This document shows positions 10,900 to 24,289 of a DNA stretch of 64,000 bases, piece after piece. Every line of letters begins with the position of its first letter. Position 1 is the first letter of the stretch. A model generated the notes under the pieces. That model saw only the letters and a list, made by a program, of their open reading frames with translations. It had not been told where the DNA came from and searched no databases. The stretch spans positions 8,246,001-8,310,000 of the forward strand of contig OX467090.1 of NCBI GenBank assembly GCA_950106755.1, given 5' to 3'. The DNA is from Climacium dendroides. Lineage: Eukaryota > Streptophyta > Bryopsida > Hypnales > Climaciaceae. The position numbers and the translations under genes are program-made.

Positions 10900-12800
10900 G
10901 TGCCACTCATTGGGGCAATAGTCAAGATTTTGAAGTGCACATATTGGGCAAATGTAATTGATGAAGTTATCCTCTGGATTGATTTGCATATTCATCATAC
11001 TGCCACCTATTGTGATGATTCTAGCCCTCTTTAGTTCCTGTTGGTTAATTCATGGGGTCCTCTTCTTTGCCTCTATAGAAGTTCAAATAGAAGTAATAGA
11101 ATCATTTACTTGAGTGAAGCCTCCTCATTTTGAACAACACTACGTCATGTTGGATAGAGAGTTTTATTATCCATTCAAAGGTTTTAAATGGTGGAAATTG
11201 AGACATTGACTATGTGCTAGGGATGGCTTTAAATTTTTTTCAATTGTGGTATATTGCGGCCTAGGATGGCATTGAGTTCTTGATCTTGTTTCCACTTGCA
11301 ATTAGTAAAATCCCATAGGTCTTAGAGTTTACTTAGTTTTTTTTCCATCCATGTGCTACCATACAAGTAGATAGAGTCACCTAGCATGTTGTTGTGGTCG
11401 ATGTACAATTTGTTGTTCTAGAAGACATTGATGTCTACCTTTTGCTTTTAGCCCATTTGGTTGTTGGAATTCTAGTCCGTTCTAATGAAACACAATGCTT
11501 TCTTTATTGCCCACCCCAAGTCAAAACTATCCTCATTAATCCTAAAAGCAAAGAGGAAAAAACATATATTCAAAGGCCATTTGAACGTGTTTGAACTCAT
11601 GCAACATTGTATTAGAATCCTCCTTAGGGAGTTATTTAGCATAAGGCTTCAAATTATGAATTTAGATGATAAAGTTTGTATTTGTAAAACTATGTCAATT
11701 AGTTTTATCCCCTCTTGACAGTAGGGTTGAATAAGCAAGTCGTAGTCAACCTTGGCCCAACGTCTCTTAGTGTTTTTCCCATACCATATGTAATTTCAAA
11801 TGAGGCTCTTAATTTTTGAGATAGAATCCATGTGTAGGGCCCAACATGATATTATATACCATATTGATGCAAATAGGACTTGGTTAGCTCTTAGAACCCA
11901 AATTGCTATTGGTAATTTTGTTGTGCTCCAATAGGCTAGTTTTTGTTTTAGATTTTGAAGTGTCATCCTCAATCTTTGTTCTTGTGGAATTTGAAATCCT
12001 ATTGGGAAGTCTAGAATTCTAATGGACTCACTTTGTGTGAGCTAGTGTAGTTGGAATTCCATGCCCCAGTCAAATGATACTTCAAAATCTAACTCCATTG
12101 GAAAAGTTACAAATCCATTTGGGAGAGTTACAAATCTAATGCCATTGGAAGAGTTACAAATCCAAATGGCATTAGATTTATATCAATTAATTTTTTAGCT
12201 TGATGTTGTGGCAAATAATTTGAGAGCTAATTTAGCTCTATCAAAGTTTTCCTTTGCCCCTACTAGGTATAAGTTAGAATCATTTGCAAGCTCTTGATTT
12301 GTGATGCTAAAATCTGATTTTGGAAGTATCCAAAGCTATTAGCTATAAAGAGGTAGAAAAATGGTGCAAGTAGACAACCTTGCCATATTAATATATTGGG
12401 TTTGAAAGGGGAGCTATGTATATTATTTATTACTATCATGTACTAGGAGTCAACATATAAAACTCTAATCCATTTGTGGTTTAAGCCCATTTTAGACATG
12501 GTGCCTTCTACGAACCTCCATTCTACTCTATCATAGGCTTTTTCAAAATCAAGTAGTATGACCAAAGGTTGAGAGGATTCTATGGCTCATTCCATTGATT
12601 CAAATCTAAAAAATATTATCAATGATACTTCTTCCTTTTATAAAACTCGTTTGATTTGGTATATTTAGATTATTGAGTATGGATTGAAGCTTTCTAAATA
12701 GCATGTTTGCAATGATTTTATATACTGTATTGATGAGATTATGGGTCTTTGATCTTTAATATTAGATTTTGAACTTCCTTTTAGGAATTAGATAGTAAAT
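10900..12800 (-). pseudogene. Decayed LINE (non-LTR retrotransposon) pol
   Basis: Read on the minus strand, fragments follow the order of plant LINE ORF2. About 12,610-12,740 encodes NLINTVYKIIANMLFRKLQS, then PNQTSFIKGRSIIDNIF before a stop. About 12,518-12,555 encodes LLDFEKAYDRVEW. About 12,355-12,384 encodes QGCLLAPFFYLFI. Near 12,260-12,290, NDSNLYLVGAKENFDRAKL corresponds to the active-site region, where the FADD-type motif now reads A-N-D. About 11,660-11,791 encodes WYGKNTKRRWAKVDYD and GIKLIDIVLQ, from the C-terminal part. Many stops and frameshifts break it. No endonuclease region, tail or target duplication was found, so the limits are approximate. These motifs are well known for L1-type plant LINEs; assignment to a clade is not possible here. 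Confidence 0.85.
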
Positions 12801-13402
12801 CAATGTAAACCGCTAAGTGCTCAAGCAACCATTTTATGCTTGTTGCCCAATATCTAACAGCCTTTTAGGACAGAAAAAATTCAATTTTTTTATTTTTTAA
12901 AAAGGATTGGGTTGTCTTTCAATATTCATATTCAAAAGTAAGATTAATATGATTAAACAAAAACTATAAGAGTGGAAGCTAGCTAGACTCAAGTGACCAT
13001 CAACTACCGTTAGTGCGGAGGCCTCAAATGAGTGCAGGATTGACATATGGTGGTTACAGTTACATTTTTACAATGCCACTAGCATAGGGTCTAAACACTT
13101 CTACCTATGGTGTCACGCATGATAGAAGTTGGTAGACTATTAGTGGGACCTCTCTACTGCTTATTCAAGATCACAATAGTTTCAACAATAGAAAATGCCT
13201 TCTCCGCCATATATATTTATTAGTCGATCTGTCGTGGGCATTGCATACTATAGGGTAAGGATTGCATTTCTATTGTTTATTGCTTTGATGTTTTGTTTGC
13301 GAAGTAAAGAGGGTGTTGCTCGTCAAACATCACTGAAATTCACTTGCAAGTTAGGCTTTGTGGAGAGGAAGTGCATAGGGCTTTAGAGGCGGCAACAAAG
13401 AT
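12801..13402. other. Spacer
   Basis: No gene accepted. A 63-codon frame at 13,195-13,386 lacks recognisable features. Confidence 0.5.
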
Positions 13403-13563
13403 ACTACTAGAAAATTGAGATTTTTTATTGATTTGGACGTGTTGATCATCAACATTTTTTTTGTTGATATCTATTCAAATCAACAAATTATTGTTCAAAT
13501 CAACATAAAAGTGTTGATGATTAACACGTCCAAATCAACAAAAAATCTGAATTTTCTAGTAGT
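13403..13563. mobile_element. Foldback element (161 bp)
   Basis: Nearly the whole unit is one hairpin. The left arm starts ACTACTAGAAAATTGAG and runs through TTGATTTGGACGTGTTGATC. The right arm is its near-perfect inverse ending TTTTCTAGTAGT. Arms of about 55 bp surround a short centre. No target duplication could be fixed. Confidence 0.8.
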
Positions 13564-14992
13564 GAGAGCGCACTGGCAACAACACCACATTGATTACAAG
13601 TGATCACATTGAATCAATTTGTTTTAGCTTAAGGGTCGACTTGGAGTCCTACTTTCTTCATATCTACATATCCACCAATTTTTGCTACTAATTATAGTCC
13701 GCCTTACAATAAGGTACTTAAAAATTCAGCCAACTTGTGCGGAAATTAGGACCCTTCTTTCATCTTGTTAGCTACACCTCCATGTAGGCTTGGCATTTGC
13801 AAAGGCACATTGATCTGAAAACCCACTCACTCTCCATTTATGACCTCCGCGTAATGCCTCCCTTAGTGCTAAGTGCATATGTGCCATAACTAATGAGAAT
13901 GGATGGCTAGTTGGAGAAGGGCAGCTACCCATCCTCAGTCTCTACTTCAATTTCATGTGTTGTCCAAATAGAGGTATGTTTGCACTTGGTGTTAAAATAG
14001 TGTTGTTACTAGGTTCTTAAGAATGAATTTAGACTTAATTTTGGACTAGATTCATATTGCAAACATCACCTCTAACACCAAGTGTGAACATACTTTAAGG
14101 TCTATTACAGTATTTAGCAATTCTCAATTGTCCACTTTATTTTTCCATTAAATTTTTTTTGCCAAATGTATAACATGATTAACATTTTTTGTATTGCATA
14201 ATTAACATTCCATTCTTGCATAATTTTGAGCAAGCATAACAAATTTGGATTTTAGAAAACCAAAACTTCATTTTGGGTTGATTGTTTCATTAAATTTTAA
14301 CGATTTTACACAATAATTCATTGAAAAACATTGATGAGGAATTCTTTTCAATTAGATTGCAACAATATATAGGAAACATACACATACACATCTTTACTTC
14401 AATAAGCATCTCCAAATAATTTTAGAATCTCCGTACAACAATTTTAAAAGTTGGGGTGAAATAGATATTTCTTCATTGTGATTAGACTTTGGCAAAGCAA
14501 ATGTATCTTCATGGTCAAATGTAAAAAATTAGTAACAGTGTGAAGGTCAAATAACAAAATCTAATTACAATAAAGAAATTTTTAATTTTCAAAATTTGGA
14601 GATTGTCACCCAAATTTTTGAAAGTAACCTTTGTGAGGAAATTCTAAAACCTTTTGGAGATATTTATGAAGGAAAAATGTGCATATGGATATTTCCTACA
14701 TATCACCACAATCAAATTAAAAAAATTCATCACCAATGGTTTTCAATCAATTATCATGTAAAACTATAACTTTAAACTAAATAATTATTCAGAAACAAGG
14801 GTTTTATTTTTTTGAAACCTAGATTTGATATGCTTGATTGGTGTTGCATAAGAATTGAATGTTGATTATGCAAGACAAAAAATATCGATCGTATTATGTA
14901 TCATGCAAAATTCTTTTGAATAGCAGAGTAGGATGGAACAATTGAGAGTTGCTAGGTCATGTACAACTTTGCAGTAGAAGACTAGAAGTATG
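13564..14992. other. AT-rich spacer
   Basis: No gene, array or element ends recognised. Confidence 0.5.
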
Positions 14993-16099
14993 TTAACCCT
15001 TGAACGATGAGTTCGTCACCATGGACATCATTTGTTTTTGTACCATGTGAATTGTTGGCTTAATCCCTAAAGGACCATTATATTTGGAGTCCCCAAATTG
15101 TTTCCAATACTTGTCCACAAAGCAAGGTCAAAATCTTCATCAATATTATTTTTTTAACAAAATCAACTATATGATTTTTTGTTAATTTATACAAGTATAT
15201 TGTCCCAAAATTTTAGAGTGAGTATTCCCATTGATTGCAAGTTCATTGTGCCTGAACTTCAAAATGTAGGCTTTTTTGGTTCTTCCAAAAGGTAAAATTT
15301 TGTCTTTCAACATTTTAAAGAGAAAACAAGTATGTCCTATAACTTGTGCATTTTATTCAATAAGTTGGAAAACAAGTTGAAAAATTTAACCAATTTTTTT
15401 TTACATTCATTTTAAAAATAATTGTAAAGTGAAAGGTATTATTGAATGAAAGATATAACCAATATGCTAATAACTTTTGGAAGAATGGAAGAATTACTAA
15501 TCCCAATGATGAGAATGTTTTAGTGAACAATCAACATCCTTTGTTTTTATTTTTATTTGCGAATCTTCAAAATTGAAAACAAAAAACAACTTCATACATT
15601 TTTTCAACCTTCATTGCCCACAAAATCAAACCCCTCATAACTTTTACCTCATTATTTGGAATTCATCAATTCAATTTTTTCTAATAGGTATCAATTTGTA
15701 AAACTCCAAAAAAATAGTTAATCTTTTTTTAGAATATATTTTTTACTACGTGATTGACTATATTTTGACATTGAAATTTTTAAAAAAACTTCTATTTTTT
15801 GCAATATATATCGGAATGGCATGAAACAAAGTCCACATGCAGATTATGATGAGAAGCATCCATTCTAAAAAAATTCATGGAAAATTTTCAAATTACAAAG
15901 TCAATAGAGCATGCCCCAGTTCTCAAAAAGCCCAAAGTGGGTTCCTTGTTCCTTTAGGGGTTAAAGAAAAATACAAAAGTAGTCATTAGAAGTCAAACTA
16001 CTGTTGAAGACATTCTTTTTCCACACAAAATTTGGAGGATGAATAGTTGCACTTGCGTGCAGAGATTCTTTATCATTCTCAGCATCAATCATGGGTTAA
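14993..16099. mobile_element. Repeat family P with TTAA ends, carrying a nested insert
   Basis: Outer TTAA sites lie at 14,993-14,996 (TTAACCCTTGAACGATGAG) and 16,096-16,099 (CATGGGTTAA). Removing the nested element 15,060-15,964 leaves a unit of about 200 bp. It aligns with 47,570-47,797 and 62,328-62,540 through CACCATGGACATCATT, ATTGTTGG, AGAAGTCAAACTACT, GATGAATAGTTGCACTT and AGATTCTTTATCATTC. Non-coding. Confidence 0.65.
15060..15964. mobile_element. TTAA-flanked element inserted in family P
   Basis: TTAA at 15,060-15,063 and 15,961-15,964. Termini are TCCCTAAAGGACCA (left) and the inverse of CCCCTAAAGGAACAAGG (right). The sequence between the TTAA sites is absent from the family P relatives at 47,570 and 62,328, where the same point reads GGTTTAAAAA or GCTTATTAAAA. 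TTAA duplication with CCCTAAAGG ends is the geometry of piggyBac-like transposition. No transposase frame is present, so the copy is non-autonomous. Confidence 0.75.
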
Positions 16100-18539
16100 G
16101 TGAGATACTTTTATAGGGTTCAGTTTTCTAAGCTTACAACTACTGGGGTAACTTTAAAACTCAACTTCCCCAATGGGAATGGTCCATTTGTTTCACCAAA
16201 TTTTTTTTTAAATTTTTAAATGGACTTCCCCACTCACCTGACCTCCCTTTAGTTGCACCAAAAAGAGTTTTTTTTATTGTTTGGAGCTGAGCCCATGAGC
16301 CAATGTCTGCTTCCCCATGACCAGCTTCATTAATTCTCGTTTGGCTGTTCCCTTTTAGCTTTATGTGAGCAACTCAAATCAGTGGACTGAGAGGCCCTTG
16401 GGGTGATGATTCTGCATATGATAGGCCGTCTTTGGAAGACCACTCCGTCACATGGGTCAACTTAAGTATGAGCCCCCCCTTCAACTCAACTCAACTCCCC
16501 TTCACTAACTTATTATTCCATAGGGGCCTTGTCAGACATGCATATGATTGTAATTATCATTACAGTGTGATTATTGTGTCATGATGAGAATAGATTTTTT
16601 GAAATAATTGAAAATTTTAAAAAATAAATTGGAATACCAATGTAAAAAATATATGTGATGTGGATGGTCCTATCTCTAATAAATAAAACCAATGGATTTT
16701 AAATCACCTTAGATTTCAAGGTTCAATTCTTTTTCTTTGGAATTTCAAATCTTTTAATATGAATGATTCATTTATTTAATCATGTGAGGAAGTTTTTATA
16801 AACTTGAATGTTTTTTTTGTTTATCTTGAAAAGTACATTGTTTTTGTACTTTGAATTCATCATATTTTTATTTATATGAAAAGAAAAGAGAAAAAGACAA
16901 AGAGGATATTTGGGGGGAACCTGTACATATAAATAAAGAGTCAATGTCTGATATTGCTGCCCACGAGGAGGATCATGAAAACAAACAATTTAGATTCATT
17001 AGTGGATCAATATAAAACAAAAATTGATTATCTTCAGGGCAAGTCAATGCTTATATGGCCAATAGTGGTTGAAAATCTAGTCCATAAACTCTTTTGCTTT
17101 TACCAACGTAACTAATCTGTGTCCTTCATCTTTGAATATTCAACCATCACTTTGGTACAACAATTGCATGTTGGGGGACAACTATACTATTTGTACTTGT
17201 GTTGAAATTTTACATATGGATAATCTCCAATCAAATATGTATATAATAGGATAGATTCTAAAGATATACTAAAACAACCAATTGTAGAGTCATCAAAGAG
17301 GATCAAATGTGTTGGAAACTAGCATTTCGATCCTTGAGCACAAGTCTGGATACTAAACAAATCCAATGATCCAACGGTCCACAATAATTACATGACGTCG
17401 TAGTAATACACGTTCTTGAAATTAGAATCATGTTTTTGGCTACTAGTTGGAAGATACAAAGTAGCCTAAAACTACTTTGAATATAATTTGTATAGGCCAT
17501 CTTAATTTTTTGTCACTTGCATTATTTTGAAGAATGAATCTATTGGGTGGAATTTTGTTCTTGACTATTGTTTCTTATATGTACTAAAATTGTTTATGCT
17601 TTAAAAGTATACTTTTATAGTATGAAGATTTTCATACTTTTCAATGAATTGATAATAAAGACTTCAAAGAAAGAAAGCTTGTAGAACTATATACCATATC
17701 ATTAAAAAATCATAACTAATTCCACCAGCATTCGAAAGATAATTAAAGTGAGTCAAATGTGACCTTTATTTGTTTTCTATAGAAATTTGATTGAAAATAT
17801 TTCCATGTGCGCAATCCCTTTAAAAAATTGTATTAATGCTTAAGGAATAGCTTTAGCATCTTTGTACTTTAGTTGTGTTTTGGATTTTTGGATTGGAGGG
17901 GCACCATTTTTTCAAAATTTAACAATTCTTTTTAAGTACACTAAGGTCCTTTGATTTACACATGGCCTTTTTAAATTTAAAATAAACATTTATATTAATA
18001 ATAAATAATCAAAATAAAATAATATATTTTAATAGTGATCTTAATAGTTACAAATAGATATTTGTTATTTTTTGTTTTTTTCTTTACTTAGGTAATTGAT
18101 TGTTTTTGTTCTACTCCAATTTAGTCAAGTAGGCTTTCAATGATCTGTAATCAATGACCTTAAACCATGCTTGTAAAAATGTCTACAATTTTACATGTAG
18201 TGCAATATGATTGTAAAATGATAGGATTATTTGTGAATGATTTTGGGTTGTTTTGAAGGCTCTTCAAACACACACCTACCAAACACTTAAATTCTTTTTG
18301 CAATCTTGACTTTGAAAAGTCACAAAAACTGTCAAAAAAAGTTATAATTTTTTTCGATAAAAATGCATGATTTTTTTTTTCTACAATAAAAAAATCTCTT
18401 AATTATAATTTCGATTTTATCTATGTCCATTGACTAAACCCTTGAGCGTCACTAGGATTTTGAGGTTTAAAAACACCATTGCTTTGATAGTGTTATAGGT
18501 CTAAATTTCACTAAGGTATAGAAATCTCAACTATACAAC
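16100..18539. other. Spacer, partly GC-richer near 16.2-16.5 kb
   Basis: No gene recognised. A small hairpin with AAAGTATACTTTTATAGTATG lies near 17,600. Otherwise AT-rich text without element ends. Confidence 0.5.
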
Positions 18540-19330
18540 CTTATAATATACATGTTGTGAATGACATGAATCAAATTCTAAGTCATTTGGCCAAAAAGAT
18601 TGCAAAATTTCATAGCAATACATTAGAGGTGAAATCTGACTTCTAAATCCAAACAGTGAAAAACTTTAAACTATAAAGTGTTTTAGACCCAACTTATAAA
18701 GACATTGGTAAAAGAAAATATCATTCAAATGACTTATCTTGTACAAGATGGCTTGGAAATGTCACAAAGTAGCAAAACAAATTGTAGAAAAAGTTACCAA
18801 GATGGAACTTCCTTTTATTGAAATGCTTCTTATACACTCATAATTTTTTTGGATTGGTATGAAATTTTAACCACACAAACAAGTCTAATATGAGCAACTT
18901 CCCCCAAAATTTATTGGAAATGGACACCATATGAAGAAAAAACAAGCTACCAAAGTTCATAGCAATCCAAAAATGTCTAGATTTTGAAATTTCAATGGTT
19001 GCCAAATGTAAAAAAAAAATTGGATTGATTTGAAAACTTTACCACAATAGCTAGACTTCAAGGGGAATCTAACCCAATTTTTAAAATTGAATACGAACAT
19101 TGAATGCAAGTGATATAAGCCCCCAAAGTTGTAACCATCAAAATATAGTTGAGTGAACTAAAATTAAACCATTAAAATTTGAATGGCTCCCAAAAGATTA
19201 GTAGATCTTGGATTGATTTGAAAATTTTACTACACAAGCTAGAAGAAAGAGCACAGATTTCCAACAAGTTTTTATAAAACTCAAACATTAGGTGCAAGAG
19301 TGTTATAGCACTTCAAATTCAACTCCTAGA
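18540..19330. repeat. Diverged tandem array, about 170-190 bp unit
   Basis: The motif TTGGATTGATTTGAAAATTT, followed by ACCACANAAGCTAG, recurs at about 18,851, 19,022 and 19,211, with weaker similarity before. Spacings are 171 and 189 bp. Non-coding. Confidence 0.6.
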
Positions 19331-19494
19331 CTATGTGGGGGCACTTTGTGTCACTTGGGGCACCTAAGGATTAATTGAACTATTATAGATTTTTCTACCT
19401 TATATGTTTTTAGAAGCAACCTTTGCTATTGTTCAATTTGACTCTCTTTGAGAAGTGAGAACTAAATTCAAGGTAGGAGGTTCTAAAAGCGCAC

Positions 19495-19608
19495 AGACTC
19501 TAAAATTGCCCACCTCTTCAAATGTATACTATTTTTACATGTTTCTTTTTTGTAGCCTTTAGCAATGTTCAAACAATGTACATTTGAGGAGGTGGGCGAT
19601 TTTAGAGC
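19495..19608. mobile_element. Inverted-repeat element, family G
   Basis: Left arm CTCTAAAATTGCCCACCTCT, then TCAAATGTATA. The right arm is the inverse of GGCTCTAAAATCGCCCACCT, then CCTCAAATGTACATT. Related inverted pair at 51,912-52,033 and a half copy near 52,385. The flanks (ATGAAACAACTTGGATTAGA, GCCAATTCCA) are also shared among the three places, so a larger repeat unit is possible. Confidence 0.65.
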
Positions 19609-21159
19609 CCCGTACCATTTCAACTTCAAAATTTCGTAACTAGTTCCACAAAGCTCCAAAAAACATGAAACAACTTGGATTAGATGCCAATTCCACTTGT
19701 CTTTCATGGGGACTTTACTTTAAAAAAAACTTAATTTCAAGAAGCTTCCCCTCCCCCAAATTCAGTTTCAGTTCTTATCTGCGTCAGTTATGAATCAAGC
19801 CTTGTTGGCAGCTGAACTGCAGCGGGCACACGACATTGCCTCCCCATCAATCCTTTAACTTAGCCCCAAAGAAATGGACTCTTGTGGGGTGGATCCCCAA
19901 TGCAACCCTGCTACTACTGTAAGTGAAGTTAGTTTTTTTCTTACAAAATATTTAAATTTAAATTTTTTTTTTTTTTGAAACCTACGGACCCCTTCCATTG
20001 GGTTTACTTAAGTTAGAATTTCATCACAAAGGCGAAGAATCGAAGATGCTCCCTTGGATTTGATTCTCGCTGCAATGCTCAAAGTTTGGGATGTGATCAT
20101 CACCAGTCACCAGGGGCGTTGCAAAGCTGTGGTCCATCTCCGTTGAAAAAATGGGAACCCCAGCGAGTACGGCAGGCTCACCAGGCAGTTTGTGCTGATT
20201 TTTCAAAAGCTCAGAAAGATCTGAGAAACCCGGACCCCAGCTTTGGGGAGCATCCCAGACCCAGTGGTCCCCACCCCATGGTCCCAATGTATGGTCCCAC
20301 CCGCCCCCATGGTCCCACCCGGGGCTCTCTCTGTGCCCCCACTTTACTACCTTCCATTGTTGGGGAGAATAACTTATTAGGGTTCAATGTGGGGACGATC
20401 AACATGCGACAACTATTCTTCACTCCATCAAGAGGACATTATTGAAACAATACTATTCAAATAACTCTCCAAATTTGCAAGGAGGTCAATTTGTCTTTGA
20501 AAATCCATTGGCACTCGGAAAACGTAAAAAAATGGTTGCTTAGCTCTCTGAAAATGTAAGAAAAACATTGTCTGGCGAGGAGTTCCCTCCTGATTTGTTG
20601 TACTGTTTCCCCTTGCAATGGAAATTGTCCATGTGTTTAAAAAAAATTAAGAAAAAACAACAAAACAGTTAGCACAAGTGTGTTGGCAGCAAATTTGGAG
20701 AGTTAGAATAGTACTGTTACTTTTACCATAGTATTGCAGGGAAAAGACTCATTGACTACACTTAAAGGAATGATCTTGTTATAAGTTGTTGCTTTGTTTT
20801 GTTTCAATAAATGACATTTGGGCCACAATCAATGTCTTAGGTGACGATAATGGAGTGATTGGTGACTCCAATAGGAACTTCTAGTTTTGAGTTTCAATTT
20901 ATTACAAGAGGAGGTGTGTGTAGGCCTTTACATTGTAGTTGGTCGTGTTAGAAAACTGTGACTATTTTAGGTAAGTAAGATGAACATTATGGATAGAGGT
21001 TTTGTTGGTTTTGGAGTTGTGTAAAGACTCTTTTGGTTCTGATGGGCAACATAGTTCAAAAAATTCATAACAAATTCATACTTTGTGAAAAAAATATATA
21101 ATTTCAATTGCTTTTGTTATTTCCCACACTTGTCTTTATGTAGAGGAAAAATAGCACCC
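19609..21159. other. Spacer with a GC-rich patch
   Basis: 20,030-20,450 is much richer in GC than its surroundings and contains repeated ATGGTCCCA units (about 20,277-20,322). It is open in several frames on both strands (87 and 119 codons), which fits low-complexity GC-rich text better than a gene. No gene called. Confidence 0.5.
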
Positions 21160-22030
21160 CATTGTGGTCAATGCCCAACTGGATGACCAAGTGACCTCAA
21201 CAAATTTGCTTTTTGGCTCTTCGTATTTCAAAGTCCAAAAATGTGCATTGCTCACATTCATTCAAAAAAAAACTCAAAAAAAATTTGAGCAAATTTCAAG
21301 AGTTCTGGTCTTTCAAAATACATTCTTAAATAGAGGCATATCAAGAATGTGTGTTGACAAAATAAAATTGTCCATCAAGTAAACGAGCATGTAAAACATC
21401 CCACTTCACATTATTCTCGCATTTTGGAGGCCAACCAAATCTTGCTCATCTCTACTTATGTTCCTTGATAGCTCTTTGATTGATACATTTCAATAAAAAA
21501 AATGAAAAGGAGTTTGAATAGATTTCTAGAATTTTGGCTTCTCACCAACATTCTTAATAGACATATTAAGAATAGATGTTGACAAAATAAAATTGTCTTT
21601 CATATTGGGCAATCCACCTCACCTTATTCACCCTTTTTGAAGCCCAACCAAATCTTCTATGTAACTACTTACATTCTATTCAATTTCTTGTCTTTGTTTG
21701 TGGTTGGATTTGACATTTTTTAAAAAAAAATTTAAAGGAAAAAAGGAAATTGAATGACTTTCTAAAATTTTAGCCTTTCATCGACATTCTTAAAAAAAAA
21801 CATACCAAGAATAGATGTTGACAAATAGAATTGTCCCTTCATATTGGGCAGTTCATCTCATCTTACTCTCCCCTTTGGAAGCTTGACCAAATTTGCTACA
21901 TGACTGCTCACATTCTCTTAAGTTTCTTGTCCTTGGTTGTGGTTGAATTTGACATTTTTCAACAATAAAATTTGAAAGTGGAAAGGAATTTGAGCGGATT
22001 CCAAGAATTTTGTCAACTTGTGAAGTTAAA
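21160..22030. repeat. Satellite-like tandem array, about 225-240 bp unit
   Basis: Units carrying TGTTGACAAAATAAAATTGT, CATATTGGGCA and TTGGATTTGACATTTTT recur at about 21,352, 21,577 and 21,816 (spacings 225 and 239). The reverse complement of the unit, with AAAAATGTCAAATCCAACCA, matches the array at 28,140-29,220, so both belong to one family in opposite orientation. Confidence 0.65.
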
Positions 22031-22141
22031 TTTAAAGGGCAATAAAAAAATATGACTAAGATTCTTGTAGGTTAATTAACCTTGGAATTCACCTCGAGGG
22101 AGAATATGGTCTATGAATGATTTTAGATGAACAATACTAGA

Positions 22142-22906
22142 TTAACCTCAAAAGGCCCAAGGCCATTTTTTAATCAAAAAAACACTCAAACTGCCATTTT
22201 TTCAACACTAGTCTACAATTTTAGATGACTTTGATCAACATTTGTGAAAAAAAATTGCACTATGGACTTTGAATTAAAAAAAAATTGTGTTGAAGAATTG
22301 AGTTGAAAGTTTAGGAAAAAAATTTCAAAACACACACCATTGATTTTCATTCTTTAAAAAATTGTTAAATAGAAGTAGGTTCAAGATTGAAAGAAAAAAA
22401 TAAATTGTTATTACCTCTACGATGGGATTGAAACACAATAATTCCAAAGGTGAGATTGTTCTAGCAAGAAAACTCAATCTTTTCAAACAATTTTTTTGAA
22501 AATTTGCAAAAATTGCATTCATAAATGAATCCTATAAGTTATTTTTTCAAAAAAATGCTTAAATTGCCCCCAAAACAAGATTGTTCATAACTTTCACATC
22601 ACTAATTCAAATGGAATGAATCAAAGCTTTACATGAAGAGAAAAATATGATCTATAAGAAAAAAATAATAATTTAATTTCAAGATTTTGTGGATTTATTT
22701 TTTTGCCCATGAAATTAAATTTGGACTTCTTGTAGTATAACTTTTGCTTTTGGTCCCCAATTGAAATAAAATTTATATTCCCTCTAAGCTAATGAGTTTT
22801 TCTATCTTATGGAAAATTTTCAAAAATTTTCACCAAAAATTGAATTAATGGAAACTTGCCTAACATCCATTTTGTCCCTCAAGGGGACAATGGGCCTTGA
22901 GGTTAA
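22142..22906. mobile_element. TTAA-flanked element, inverted copy
   Basis: TTAA at 22,142-22,145 and 22,903-22,906. The left end CCTCAAAAGGCCCAAGGCC matches the reverse of the right end of the 45,838-46,781 copy. The right end holds the subterminal hairpin TTGTCCCTCAAGGGGACAA, followed by TGGGCCTTGAGG. A 65-codon frame inside is without motifs. Confidence 0.7.
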
Positions 22907-24289
22907 GGATTGCAATCATTCATCCAATTTCTTTTTGAGGGTTCTTAGAGTGTGTTTGTTGTTGGAAAGGGATTGTGATCATTCATCCACTTGCTCTTGA
23001 AGAGTTCACATAGTTTGTTTGGAGTGGGTAGTGATGAAAAATATACTTGTATGATTGATTTTTCTATTGAATAAGATGCTTATTCTACATATTACAAAAG
23101 ACATTTTTCTTGTGTATTTTGTTAACTTCTAGTTCCTTCTTCTTGATCTTAATATTAGCCATAGAAAGAATATTTTTGGAATTGGAGTTCAACTATTGAA
23201 ATAGAGGTTTTACTATGTCTAATTTCTATTCTAAATTGAAAATTTTAAGAATTCCTAAAAATTAAACATTCCTTTGCAAATTTGAACTTTAGACCTATAA
23301 TCACGACCCACTAATTTTCAAAAATTTGTAGAATTATACAACATGGTGTTATACACTATATAAATCACCTAAATATGGCCTACTAATTTTTTAACTTTAA
23401 AATTATACTAGTATTCTCAAACCACAAAATTATTTTGGGATAAATGAATATCATTTTTATATTTATTTATATAAAAATTCTTCTATTCAAAATTTAGAAT
23501 TTTAAGTTAAAAATATTAAATTAGATTTAATGTATATCTTTTTTATATATTATAAATCTTATTCAATGTTTGAGTGAAATGTATCATTATATTTTATGTA
23601 AAGGTTATTGACTGTAGCAAAATGAATCCAAAGATTTGATAAAAACTTTGGTAAAAAAACAAATATTTAGGTACAAAGCTATTACAAAATAGCTCAAAAG
23701 TGCAATATGTTAGTATACACCTTGAGCTACAAATTGGTATACCTTAGCATGCAATTAGCCTAATATTACTACAACAATTCTTTTCTTAGATTGTACAAAG
23801 GTGTAGATGAGCTTAAAAATTGCACGATATAATTAAAATCAATCTTTTCATGCATGAAAAATAAATTTGAGGTGAATGAAAGGTTTTTGTAAACTAAATC
23901 TACCTAAGATAAGTGACTACTTCAATTTAATCAATGAAAAAATGTCCACATGATTCAAATGGGAACGATACATGCTTCAAATTGCTTAGTGCAATATGTA
24001 ACCTTGCTTAATTATCTCATGAATAATACAAGATTATTAAGTAAATTCTAAGTAAAAAAATTTGGTTTTATAAATTTTGTATTGTTCATGCTCATAATAT
24101 TTTAGTATTTTTTTTATGATGAAATTTTCAGATTTTTTGAGTATGCTTTAAATTTGATATGAGTTTTTTTTTCCATTTTTTCTTCAAATTTCATGATTTT
24201 TTATATCATTTCATAAAAATTTAATAAATTTTATGGCTTATAGAAGACATAAAAATAATTTTGAAAATTTGAATTAAATTTTTTTTTCT
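22907..24289. other. AT-rich spacer
   Basis: No gene. The text from about 24,050 on grades into similarity with the TTAA element family. Confidence 0.45.

Noticed and set aside
20024..20445. Overlapping frames of 87 and 119 codons on opposite strands
   Set aside because: The text is low-complexity (ATGGTCCCA units). Both strands are open only because stops are rare in GC-rich repeats.
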